From Candidatus Bathyarchaeota archaeon (GTDB lineage: Archaea; Thermoproteota; Bathyarchaeia; TCS64): a stretch of 20,593 nucleotides of DNA. The notes beneath the pieces were generated by a model that was not told the origin of the DNA, did not search any database, and saw only the letters and a program-made list of their open reading frames with translations. The position numbers and the translations under genes were made by a program. Shown in pieces: positions 7,953 to 14,235 of this stretch (its first letter is position 1; every line of letters starts with the position of its first letter). Where the stretch lies: contig WJJC01000084.1 in the NCBI GenBank assembly GCA_014729945.1, positions 1-20,593 of the forward strand, in the 5' to 3' direction.

Positions 7953-8700
7953 TTATCGTTTGATTGTTTGTAGTTGTTGTTGGATTCCTTGGGTTGCCGA
8001 TATGCTCCATGGCTGGGTGAAGAATTTGAAGCCTCGGTCTATGAAGGATTTGGGATCTTGTCCTCCGGGTATGAAGTACATTCCGGGTATTACACCTGCG
8101 TCTTGTGAGGCTGCTGCGATCTTGTCTAAGGCTTTCTGGTATTTTGGGTTATGGTAGTCAAGGGGTATGTCCAAGTTGATTGAGAGGTCAGAGGGGCCCA
8201 TAAGGAGGACATCGATATCTGGAACAGTGAGGATAGCTTCTAGGTTGTTCATGGCTTGCATTGTTTCGATCATGGGGATGATTGATAGCTCCTCGTTGAC
8301 GGTGTCCATGTATTCGCGGTAGTTCTCGAATCCCCCCATTCACCTCTCATCCCGGCGGAGCTTCGTACCCCTTCTGGGGGATATAAGCACCATTGGACCA
8401 TATTGATGGCTTCCTCCTTTGTGTTAATCATTGGTACTATGATGCCCTTGGCGCCGATGCCCAGCGCGTAACAGATCTGGTCCTGCCTGTTTTCCCCCAC
8501 CCTGATGACCGGTGTGGCTTTTTCCCCTTCATAGCTTGGAGTGGTTTCTGTAGCTCCTTTATTTCGACTGGTGAGTGCTGGGTGTCGAATAAGAGGAAGT
8601 CGTATCCTGCTTCGGCAAGGAAACTTGTTGGGCTGTCAACGGATACTGTGGTTCCTATTACAATCTTACCTGATTTTAATACATCGTAAAGTGTGTTCAA
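7953..8700 (-). pseudogene. HpcH/HpaI aldolase gene with two one-base frameshifts
   Basis: Three frames join into a normal-length (about 249 residues) class II HpcH/HpaI aldolase, the metal-dependent pyruvate/2-oxo-acid aldolase family (also garL, rhmA). Segment 1 (from TTG 8700) has AGYDFLLFDTQHSPVEI with the catalytic His. Segment 2 has VGENRQDQICYALGIGAKG and NTKEEAINMV. Segment 3 has the metal ligands Glu in SIIPMIET and Asp in MGPSDLSINLD, and ends at 7953. The breaks fall at base runs: near 8519-8527 (ttttt followed by cccc on the plus strand) and at 8332-8337 (six c). Each is repaired by adding one base to the run, giving for example EWGGFENY at the second. No other stop disrupts the frames, so homopolymer undercalling is as likely as a genuine broken gene. 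It is divergent from the amidohydrolase gene across 98 bases. Confidence 0.87.
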
Positions 8701-8798
8701 TATTATAACTCCATGAGTCTTGTCTCATTGTTTATTAGAGTCTTTTCTATGTTGGGAATGGCTTTTGAGTTAGTTTATATCTCTATGTTTGGTGTAGA

Positions 8799-9734
8799 TT
8801 GAGAGACATATGGAAATATAATGGACCAGTGTTTGATGCTCACACGCATATCGGGTCTAAAGATGATAATTCAAATATGATTGAGCTTGAGGAAGATTAC
8901 GGGATATCCGCCCAGATAGGTATAGTGCATGATGAAGAAGGATTCAAGGCTACCAGAACCCAGTATCCTGATAGATTTGTATTCGCAAAATATCTCAACC
9001 TGAGCGATATTGCACAGTTTAACGTGGAACCTGTTCTGGAGGAGATAGCGGTGTTAGGGGAGGAGGGGTATCATTTAGCCAAGACGTGGTTTGGTCCACG
9101 GTGGCGTGATTACTATGAGGTTGCTCCGGGTTTCAGGATAGACCACCCCAAGCTTGAGCCAGTATTTCAAGCTCTTGAGGACAAGGGGATACCATTCATC
9201 ATCCATGTGAGTGACCCTGACACCTACTACGCAACCCAGTACAAGGACTCGGAGAAATATGGATCCAAAGAAAAGCATCTAAGAGAACTGGAGAACATCA
9301 TCTCCCGTCACCCTAACCTATTATTCCAGATACCCCACCTAGCTGCTCAACCCGAGATACATAGACTACCAAACCTGGCAGACTGGATGGATAAGTACCA
9401 TAACTTCGTGGTGGATACAGCATCATCAAGATGGATGGCCCGAGAGCTAAGCAAAGATGTGAAGAAAGCACGGGAGTTCATGCAAAAATACTCTAACCGG
9501 ATTCTATTTGGCACGGATCTATTCGCCCGTAAGAGTAACGACATAGACTATTATAATGGTCGCTACATCGCTCAAAGGATTCTCTGGGAGACCAGTGAGA
9601 GACAATATCCACTCCCCTTCCCTGACGCTGACACAGAGGATAGGGGCGGTACATATATTAACGGACTCGACCTTCCAATCAAAACTCTAAAAAAGTTATA
9701 TTGGGAAAACGCCCAGAGAATCTATATAAAATAG
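8799..9734 (+). CDS. Amidohydrolase-family (TIM-barrel) metal hydrolase
   Basis: A 311-residue protein with the layout of the amidohydrolase-2 group, which hydrolyses or decarboxylates carboxylic ring compounds and lactones. The metal-binding pair is His15-x-His17 (FDAHTHIG), His136 lies in PFIIHVSDPD, His180 in QIPHLAAQP, and Asp240 in ILFGTDLFA. The late position and context of this Asp fit the catalytic base. No signal peptide is seen. The start is TTG at 8799, the first possible codon directly before the conserved N-terminus; GGTG at 8791-8794 and an A/T-rich box near 8770-8780 precede it. It is divergent from the HpcH/HpaI aldolase, a family that often follows ring-cleavage or lactonase steps, so the two may have shared a degradative pathway; that link is inference. 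The substrate is unknown. Confidence 0.85.
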   Translation: MRDIWKYNGPVFDAHTHIGSKDDNSNMIELEEDYGISAQIGIVHDEEGFKATRTQYPDRFVFAKYLNLSDIAQFNVEPVLEEIAVLGEEGYHLAKTWFGPRWRDYYEVAPGFRIDHPKLEPVFQALEDKGIPFIIHVSDPDTYYATQYKDSEKYGSKEKHLRELENIISRHPNLLFQIPHLAAQPEIHRLPNLADWMDKYHNFVVDTASSRWMARELSKDVKKAREFMQKYSNRILFGTDLFARKSNDIDYYNGRYIAQRILWETSERQYPLPFPDADTEDRGGTYINGLDLPIKTLKKLYWENAQRIYIK

Positions 9735-9834
9735 ATCTCTCTAGTTATCAGATGACCCCGTGATATTCAGACCCCTTGATTTAAACCGATAGGAAACGAT
9801 AATAACAGGTGTAAACGCCGGATATCTGAGAAAA

Positions 9835-10209
9835 ATGTACAAATTAACACCAGATGAAGAGGAAAAGCTATCTAAACTCAGCCCATACCAGGAGGCCATC
9901 CTCAGACTACTAGCCGAGGTCCCCCTGGGAAAAGTAACCACATACGGCGACCTAGCCAGAGAACTGGCGAATAGAGATCCCAGATGGTCACCAAACGCAA
10001 GCAGAGCCGTTGGTACCGCAATGAAGAACAATCCCTGCGCCCCCCATATACCGTGCCATAGAGTCATCAAATCAGATGGAGACATAGGTAACTTCAGGGG
10101 AGGAGCCGAGGGCGGTGTTGAGGCAAAGACCAAGATGCTCTTGGATGAAGGAGTACGAGTAGTGGATGGAGAGATAGATCTAGAAAAATATAGACACAAC
10201 TTCCAGTAG
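9835..10209 (+). CDS. ogt: Methylated-DNA--protein-cysteine methyltransferase (one-domain)
   Basis: A 124-residue protein equal to the C-terminal, DNA-binding and catalytic domain of O6-alkylguanine-DNA alkyltransferase. It transfers the alkyl group from O6-alkylguanine to its own cysteine and is used up. Visible: the helix-turn-helix with the Arg finger (ASRAVGTAMKNNP, Arg57), Tyr37 in TTYGDLA, the acceptor Cys74 in IPCHRV, and NFRGG (86-90). The Cys is kept, so this is not an alkyltransferase-like (ATL) protein, where Trp replaces it. The usual N-terminal domain found in 150-175-residue enzymes is missing. ATG 9835 is the first start; the region before it (9735-9834) shows no other gene. 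Confidence 0.9.
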   Translation: MYKLTPDEEEKLSKLSPYQEAILRLLAEVPLGKVTTYGDLARELANRDPRWSPNASRAVGTAMKNNPCAPHIPCHRVIKSDGDIGNFRGGAEGGVEAKTKMLLDEGVRVVDGEIDLEKYRHNFQ

Positions 10210-10255
10210 TATTCACCAAAGGGATAAGAACAAGATCAATCAAACGTGACAGAAC

Positions 10256-10414
10256 ATGGATCAGAATAGCACAGGTGTCTGCTCGTTTGCATGGAGATGC
10301 CTAAAATACAAACCCCATGCAGCAGCATGCAACAGGGAGGGAGGAGGCTCCTTCTGTGGTTTATGGAGAAAATACAATGGACAGAGAACCAAGAAAAAAG
10401 ATACCGAACAATGA
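10256..10414 (+). CDS. 52-residue Cys-rich miniprotein, putative metal binder
   Basis: This short open frame was found by reading the 303-base gap between the alkyltransferase and the next gene. It has ATG at 10256 and TGA at 10412-10414. The composition looks protein-like: four Cys (9, 15, 25, 34) in the pattern C-x5-C-x9-C-x8-C, aromatic residues next to the Cys pairs (SFAWRC, KYKPHAAAC, SFCGLWRKY), a GGG turn, and a Lys-rich tail (RTKKKD). Four evenly spaced Cys suggest one zinc site or Fe-S ligands. I cannot assign it to a named family. No clear Shine-Dalgarno sequence precedes it. It is on the same strand as both flanking genes. The main doubt is that a chance ORF of this size is common; the Cys spacing raises my confidence only moderately. 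Confidence 0.5.
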   Translation: MDQNSTGVCSFAWRCLKYKPHAAACNREGGGSFCGLWRKYNGQRTKKKDTEQ

Positions 10415-10512
10415 TACATAGACAGGTTACCGATTTCTAATGCTTCATAATAGTACGTTTCAGGCATCCGTTATTGCTTTTAAAGAAAAAATAGGGAGAA
10501 AAGTGAAACCCC

Positions 10513-10806
10513 ATGGAAGCAGTAGCACGAGGAGTAGTAGAGCAGGCAATAGATGACGAACTAGATGAACGAAGACTCGAACTCAGCTTCAATACATTCA
10601 AACGATTCGAGGAAAATGGGTATCTAAAATCAGCCGAGAGCGCCATGTTTGGCAAGATATACGCCGAGGCCTTCAACTATTTCATAAACTATAAGATGCA
10701 TAGTAGGGAACCCATAGAGCTACATGAGATGGAAGAGTTTGAGAGAGTTATTGATCGACGCGTCCTAGAGATATGGAGTAAGATAAAGCATCTTTCAGCG
10801 AGATGA
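10513..10806 (+). CDS. Small helical protein of unknown function
   Basis: A 97-residue, highly charged protein that I do not recognise. It is probably all-helical: an acidic segment (residues 8-22, QAIDDELDERRLE), a central amphipathic stretch around EENGYLKSAESAMFGKIYAEAFNYF, and a C-terminal helix (EEFERVIDRRVLEIWSKIKHL). There are no Cys, no membrane segment and no signal peptide. The A/T-rich cttttaaag at 10477-10485 could be its TATA box, and GGGAG lies about 15 bases before ATG. Its stop codon sits 4 bases before the hairpin element at 10811. The length, the lack of in-frame breaks and the gene spacing suggest a real gene; function unknown. Confidence 0.6.
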   Translation: MEAVARGVVEQAIDDELDERRLELSFNTFKRFEENGYLKSAESAMFGKIYAEAFNYFINYKMHSREPIELHEMEEFERVIDRRVLEIWSKIKHLSAR

Positions 10807-10810
10807 AAAT

Positions 10811-10850
10811 GGGGCACAACTGGGTAAAGGTGAGGAAAACCCAGAGCCCC
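10811..10850 (+). other. Strong two-part hairpin downstream of the small helical gene
   Basis: GGGGC (10811-10815) pairs with GCCCC (10846-10850), and CTGGGT (10820-10825) pairs with ACCCAG (10839-10844): 11 perfect, mostly G/C pairs with a small asymmetric internal loop (acaa / a) and a 13-base purine-rich loop (10826-10838). It begins 4 bases after a stop codon and is not followed by a T-run, so a simple terminator is unlikely. C/D-box-like words also occur (GAGATGA 10800-10806, GTGAGGA 10830-10836, CTGA 10850-10853) with archaeal-like spacing, but three of the four boxes are imperfect. Confidence 0.5.
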
Positions 10851-10931
10851 TGAAAACCCGTAAAGATCAATAAACCTGTTACCGTTATAGTTATTTGTAT
10901 ATCCATAGTCGATACACACAGTAAGGATTAA

Positions 10932-10944
10932 AAGAAGATTATAC
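10932..10944 (+). promoter_or_regulatory. Putative TATA box for the QueT gene leader
   Basis: aagaagattatac is an A/T-rich box that would place transcription start near 10960-10968, giving a leader of roughly 55-60 bases that includes the structured region before QueT. A competing box, cctataaac (10990-10997), would instead start transcription at the ATG and exclude the leader. The good Shine-Dalgarno sequence favours the first. Confidence 0.35.
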
Positions 10945-10957
10945 ACCAATGCTGAAC

Positions 10958-11015
10958 GGCGGGTGAGTGGAACCTCCTACCCGTTCCGCCCTATAAACCC
11001 CGTGGCAAGGAGGAG
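10958..11015 (+). promoter_or_regulatory. Structured QueT leader, candidate SD-sequestering riboswitch
   Basis: GGAAC (10969-10973) pairs with GTTCC (10983-10987) around a loop containing CTCCT (10974-10978). That loop is complementary to AGGAG (11008-11012) in the Shine-Dalgarno sequence, giving an H-type pseudoknot; one more pair is possible as CCTCCT/AGGAGG if the hairpin opens by one. Rival pairings exist: CGGGT 10960-10964 with ACCCG 10979-10983, and GGCGG 10958-10962 with CCGCC 10986-10990. Mutually exclusive stems plus a masked ribosome site is what a translational switch looks like. The downstream gene is a queuosine-precursor transporter, a family controlled by preQ1 riboswitches in bacteria. 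No match to a known preQ1 consensus is claimed. Confidence 0.4.
11008..11013 (+). promoter_or_regulatory. Strong Shine-Dalgarno sequence of QueT gene
   Basis: AGGAGG lies 8 bases before ATG 11022. It is the clearest ribosome-binding site in a window where most starts have none, and its exact complement CCTCCT is at 10973-10978. Confidence 0.8.
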
Positions 11016-11021
11016 AAAGAA

Positions 11022-11522
11022 ATGAATACAAAAGAGATTAGTCTAACAGCGGTATTCGCTGCGCTCTACGCTACGATAGTAATAATTCTAGCACCCATCA
11101 GCTTTGGACCGATTCAACTACGAGTAGCTGATGCGTTAATACCATTAGCAGCACTACTGGGTCTACCAGTAGTATACGGCGTCACAGTAGGTACACTAGT
11201 AGCCAATACTTACTGGTTCCTGAGTCCAATAGATGTGATACTTGGAGCCCTTGCGAATCTAGCCGCCGCATACATTATGCACAGGTATCGGGAAAAAACA
11301 GTACCAGCATCGTTGGCATCATCACTGGTGATAGGCTTGACAGTGGGAGGATACTTGTGGCTATTTTTCCCTCCCCCCAGTATTGCAGGGATTCAGCTAC
11401 CTTCCTGGCTAGCTATGATCATAAGCATCACACTGAGTAGCATACTAGCTATAACCATAATCGGGTTAGCATTACTCAAACTAGTCGAGGACTCAAAGAT
11501 ACTTGAACAGGTGAAACCATGA
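11022..11522 (+). CDS. queT: QueT-family queuosine/archaeosine precursor transporter
   Basis: A 166-residue membrane protein with five or six hydrophobic segments, matching the QueT family (substrate-binding S-component type of energy-coupling-factor transporters). Visible signatures are the N-terminal ISLTAVFAALYATIVII, the loop FGPIQLRVADALIPLAALLG with Arg34 and Asp37, and GTLVANTYWFLSPIDVILGA. In bacteria these proteins import 7-deazaguanine precursors (preQ0/preQ1) for tRNA queuosine; in an archaeon the same bases would feed archaeosine at tRNA position 15. No ATPase or T-component gene is nearby, so a shared energising module is expected elsewhere. Translation starts at ATG after a strong Shine-Dalgarno sequence that may be masked by the leader fold. 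The DUF998-like gene follows after 31 bases. Confidence 0.87.
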   Translation: MNTKEISLTAVFAALYATIVIILAPISFGPIQLRVADALIPLAALLGLPVVYGVTVGTLVANTYWFLSPIDVILGALANLAAAYIMHRYREKTVPASLASSLVIGLTVGGYLWLFFPPPSIAGIQLPSWLAMIISITLSSILAITIIGLALLKLVEDSKILEQVKP

Positions 11523-11553
11523 TCTTATACCCTAGTATATTGATCATCTCCCC

Positions 11554-12120
11554 GTGAATACCAAGATAATAAAAATAATGGCACGTTTCGGCACATTAAG
11601 TCCTATAGCTGGAGCAGCGATGATCCTTCTCAGCACATCCATGGATCCCTCATGGAGTCTCAACCAATCCCTGAGCAGCCTAAGATCAGGTGGATTCAGT
11701 GCAGTATTATTTAACAGTGGATTACTGATGACAGGTTCTCTCGCCATGGTCTACTCAGCTGGATTATTTGAGTTCACCAAGGGTGACCTTGTGGGTAAAA
11801 TCGGTAGTGCTGCGTTCTTGACTTATGCACTATCAACGTGTTCTCTTGGGATAATGATAGTGGATCTCGGTGACGCTTATTACATCATAGGGAAAATGCT
11901 CTTCATCATGATCCCCCTCAGCGCAGCCCTTCTATCAATAAACCTATACAGAAGAGGATTAAGGAGATACGCTGCACCTGGACTTATAGCAGTAATTTTC
12001 GGTGTAGCACCATGGTTAATAGGTGGACCAGTAGACGCTGTGAAAGAACTTGTGTCCCTGATACCCTTCAACCTGTGGCAGTTGGGTCTAGGGCTATATT
12101 TGTATAGAATAAAAGAATAA
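11554..12120 (+). CDS. DUF998-like integral membrane protein
   Basis: A 188-residue hydrophobic protein with about six membrane helices. The pattern resembles DUF998: a start such as FGTLSPIAGAAMILLST, a loop with SWSLNQSLSSL, then alternating helices with a short basic loop (NLYRRGLRRYAAPGLIAV) and a final WLIGGPVDAVKELVSLIPF segment. No function is established for this family that I would transfer. The start is GTG at 11554; agtatatt (about 11530-11537) is about 20-25 bases upstream and there is no Shine-Dalgarno sequence, so the mRNA may be leaderless and separate from QueT. It converges with the Cys/His protein gene on the other strand, one base between the stops. Confidence 0.7.
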   Translation: MNTKIIKIMARFGTLSPIAGAAMILLSTSMDPSWSLNQSLSSLRSGGFSAVLFNSGLLMTGSLAMVYSAGLFEFTKGDLVGKIGSAAFLTYALSTCSLGIMIVDLGDAYYIIGKMLFIMIPLSAALLSINLYRRGLRRYAAPGLIAVIFGVAPWLIGGPVDAVKELVSLIPFNLWQLGLGLYLYRIKE

Positions 12121-12121
12121 A

Positions 12122-12514
12122 CTACTTAGATCCGAGTAATTTTTTGGATAATCGCTTCCAGAGGGTCTTTGTATCAGTTATCTCAAGGGTCTCCTCCGAC
12201 CGATTAATCTTAGGAGTACCCACATTACAGGCCTCGCAGCCGGTTGAGGCTATCTCGACGCCCAGTGATGCAGCTGGTTCATGGTTATATCTTTTAGCTG
12301 GCTTACAGTAATGACAGTGACGGATGAGCCCACTTACTCTATTATCTTTAAGATGTCTCACAGCCGCTCCAACGGTCTCAAACTCAAGATATCCTCCTGC
12401 CTCCATTAGGTTCCCTACCTCTTTCTCCGGATGGTTCTCGGGTACAAGATGAATACAATCCTCCTTGTGAACCGTGTTAATACCTGACTCCGGGTCCACA
12501 TCAACAATGAACAT
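12122..12514 (-). CDS. Small Cys/His protein, putative metal binder
   Basis: A 130-residue soluble protein not assigned to a named family. Potential metal ligands are Cys20-x-His22 (TVHKEDCIHL), His66-Cys67-His68-x-Cys70 (RHCHYCKP) and a separate pair Cys93-x-x-Cys96 (GCEACN). The first two groups flank a block, GGYLEFETVGAAVRHL, and together look like a single Cys/His zinc site, as in short proteins that begin with a VH...C...F...A...C..C pattern. The last 35 residues are polar and basic (KTLWKRLSKKLLGSK). ATG 12514 has a TATA-like box (12538-12546 on the minus strand) about 26 bases upstream, and an 18-bp palindrome lies in between, so its promoter looks regulated. It follows the AsnRS gene by 33 bases on the same strand. 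Confidence 0.7.
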   Translation of the reverse strand: MFIVDVDPESGINTVHKEDCIHLVPENHPEKEVGNLMEAGGYLEFETVGAAVRHLKDNRVSGLIRHCHYCKPAKRYNHEPAASLGVEIASTGCEACNVGTPKINRSEETLEITDTKTLWKRLSKKLLGSK

Positions 12515-12519
12515 GGAGC

Positions 12520-12537
12520 ATTACCCTGAAGGGTAAT
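12520..12537. promoter_or_regulatory. 18-bp palindrome at promoter, candidate operator
   Basis: ATTACCCT and AGGGTAAT form perfect 8-bp arms around GA. The site lies between the TATA-like box (12538-12546) and the ATG at 12514, where archaeal repressors typically block RNA polymerase. It could also fold as a short hairpin after the AsnRS stop at 12548, but no T-run follows. Confidence 0.5.
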
Positions 12538-12547
12538 TAAAATAGGT

Positions 12548-13855
12548 TTAGGGGTACACTCTGCGCATATCCCTTGGGAAGGGCACAGTGTCTCTGATGT
12601 GGTCCAGCTTCAGCATCCACATTACTACTCTTTCTACTCCTAAACCGAAGCCACTGTGGGGAACTGTTCCCCATTTACGGAGATCCATATACCATTCATA
12701 ATTGGATGGATCAAGACCATCATCTATGGTCCTCTGGTAAAGCTGCTCATAGTCATGGACACGTTGACCGCCGCCAATTATCTCCCCATACCCCTCTGGA
12801 GCCAAGAGATCAGCACTTAGGGTTACCTCGGATCGATCAGGATCAGGCATATGATAGAAGGGCTTGATGCCACTGGGATATTTCTCGACCCAGAAAGGCG
12901 TCTCGAATTCCTCTGTCAATGGGCCTTCCTGCTGCCAACCAAAGTCATCACCCCAGAACATATCTATATCCTGCGACTGGACTATCTCTACAGCTTCATC
13001 ATAGCTTATACGAGGGAAAGGCGGCTCTAATGAGTCCAAGTAACCCGGATCCCTACCCGCCTTCCTAACCTTATCCGGCATTTCCCTAGCCAAGGTATTA
13101 GCTATTCTGCAGACCAACTCGTCCCCCGTCTCTTGAATATCACTGAGGGTGCTCCAAGGCTCCTCCAACTCCATGTGAAGGAACTCGGAAAGATGCCTCC
13201 TAGTCCTAGATGGCTCGGCTCTGAAGCTGGGGGCTATAGTGTAGATATTACCCAAGCTGCAGATGAGGGCTTCCGCGTAGAGCTGCCAGCTCTGACTCAG
13301 GTATACTCCTTCCCGTTCAAAGTAGTCTACACTGAATAGGGTTGATCCTCCTTCTACTGAGGCTGTCATGAACATGGGGGTCTGTACTTCTGTGTAATCA
13401 TTCTCTCTGAACCAGTCCCGGGCGGCCTCTAGGAACTTTGCCCTTAGATGAAAAATATTCTGTAGATTAGGCTCCCGGATATGAAGGTGCCTGTTATCCA
13501 GCAAAAACTCTACTCCCTGTTCTTTCTTCACTATGGGATAATCTGGCTTGGATTCGTATACGGCACCAATCTCCATGACCCTTAGCTCCCAGCCGCCAGG
13601 GGCGCGTTCATCCTTCTTAACCTTACCTTTAAGCTCCAGCGCGGTCTCCAATGGGTACTTCTCCACCTCTTCAAAGGTCTCATCATCCATGTCTCTCTTG
13701 TTAAGTGTGCACTGCATAACCCCTGAGCCGTCTCTTATTTCTAAGAACTGGATACCTCCACTACTCCTGCTAGTATATATCCAACCACGGATTTTTACTT
13801 CTTCTCCGTCCTCAAATTCACCGTCCAAAATATCAGCTGTTTTAACGAATCCCAT
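12548..13855 (-). CDS. asnS: Asparaginyl-tRNA synthetase
   Basis: A 435-residue class IIb aminoacyl-tRNA synthetase that charges tRNA-Asn with asparagine. The N-terminal OB-fold anticodon domain (about 20-105, KIRGWIYTSRSSGGIQFLE) is followed by the class II core: TASVEGGSTLFSVDYF (about 164-179), LSQSWQLY (186-193), motif 2 FRAEPSRTRRH (211-221) and motif 3 GLGVERV (404-410). The block LLAPEGYGEIIGGGQR (350-365) has the AsnRS-type IIGG; aspartyl enzymes usually have ISSGAQR there. The OB domain rules out the archaeal AsnA-like asparagine synthetase. I prefer ATG 13855; TTG 13864 adds three residues. A related tRNA-Asn and a gatB gene lie at the end of the window. The 99-base gap to the divergent DUF3303-like gene holds both promoters. 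Confidence 0.87.
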   Translation of the reverse strand: MGFVKTADILDGEFEDGEEVKIRGWIYTSRSSGGIQFLEIRDGSGVMQCTLNKRDMDDETFEEVEKYPLETALELKGKVKKDERAPGGWELRVMEIGAVYESKPDYPIVKKEQGVEFLLDNRHLHIREPNLQNIFHLRAKFLEAARDWFRENDYTEVQTPMFMTASVEGGSTLFSVDYFEREGVYLSQSWQLYAEALICSLGNIYTIAPSFRAEPSRTRRHLSEFLHMELEEPWSTLSDIQETGDELVCRIANTLAREMPDKVRKAGRDPGYLDSLEPPFPRISYDEAVEIVQSQDIDMFWGDDFGWQQEGPLTEEFETPFWVEKYPSGIKPFYHMPDPDRSEVTLSADLLAPEGYGEIIGGGQRVHDYEQLYQRTIDDGLDPSNYEWYMDLRKWGTVPHSGFGLGVERVVMWMLKLDHIRDTVPFPRDMRRVYP

Positions 13856-13954
13856 CTCAATCAACCATTGATAGATATGAGCATTAAAGACGTTTACTAA
13901 TTTGGATAATTGTTCCCTTTATCTTACACCGTTTTATTAAATATATGAATTAAG

Positions 13955-14233
13955 ATGAAGTACATAATGTATTGGAGCATAGACCCCCAGAACCTTGACG
14001 CTGCCTTAGAGAAACTACAAAAAATTGTCCCAGACGAGTCAGGTAGGTACCCTAAGAAGATGAGTGAAAGTTATAGCTTGGCTGGAGAATTGAACGGATT
14101 TAGACTAGTAGAAGCATCTGAGGAACAGCTACGAAACCTGATGGCGGAGACCATACCAGAGGTGCAGTTCAGCTACGTGCCTATATTCGAGTTCCCCAAA
14201 ATAGCTAAGACCTACTCTGAGTCCCAGAAGTAA
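13955..14233 (+). CDS. DUF3303-like small protein
   Basis: A 92-residue protein with a ferredoxin-like pattern. It opens MKYIMYWSIDPQNLDAALEKL, then a mid-section SLAGELNGFRLVEASEEQLRNL, and ends with VQFSYVPIFEFPKIA. This order (strand, helix, GF-LVEA strand, helix, strand with conserved V-P) is that of DUF3303/dimeric alpha-beta barrel proteins, whose function is unknown. ATG 13955 lies about 20 bases after tttattaaatatat, a good archaeal TATA box, and there is no Shine-Dalgarno sequence, so it is probably leaderless. It converges with the dipeptidase gene with two bases between them. Confidence 0.7.
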   Translation: MKYIMYWSIDPQNLDAALEKLQKIVPDESGRYPKKMSESYSLAGELNGFRLVEASEEQLRNLMAETIPEVQFSYVPIFEFPKIAKTYSESQK

Positions 14234-14235
14234 TC

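Noticed and set aside
8713..8728. ATGAG...CTCAT inverted repeat between aldolase and amidohydrolase
   Set aside because: Arms are only 5 bp with a 6-base centre, within chance expectation for this gap.
10261..10467. 68-residue minus-strand frame in the gap after ogt
   Set aside because: Composition is unconvincing and it is antisense to the better supported Cys-rich plus-strand frame.
10951..11020. TPP riboswitch, suggested by an ACCCGTT stretch
   Set aside because: The remaining conserved TPP elements (such as CTGAGA and the second arm) are absent and the gene downstream is not a thiamine gene.
12548..13864. Aspartyl-tRNA synthetase as identity
   Set aside because: The IIGGGQR block and the EGGSTLF context fit AsnRS better than AspRS; some doubt remains without an alignment.
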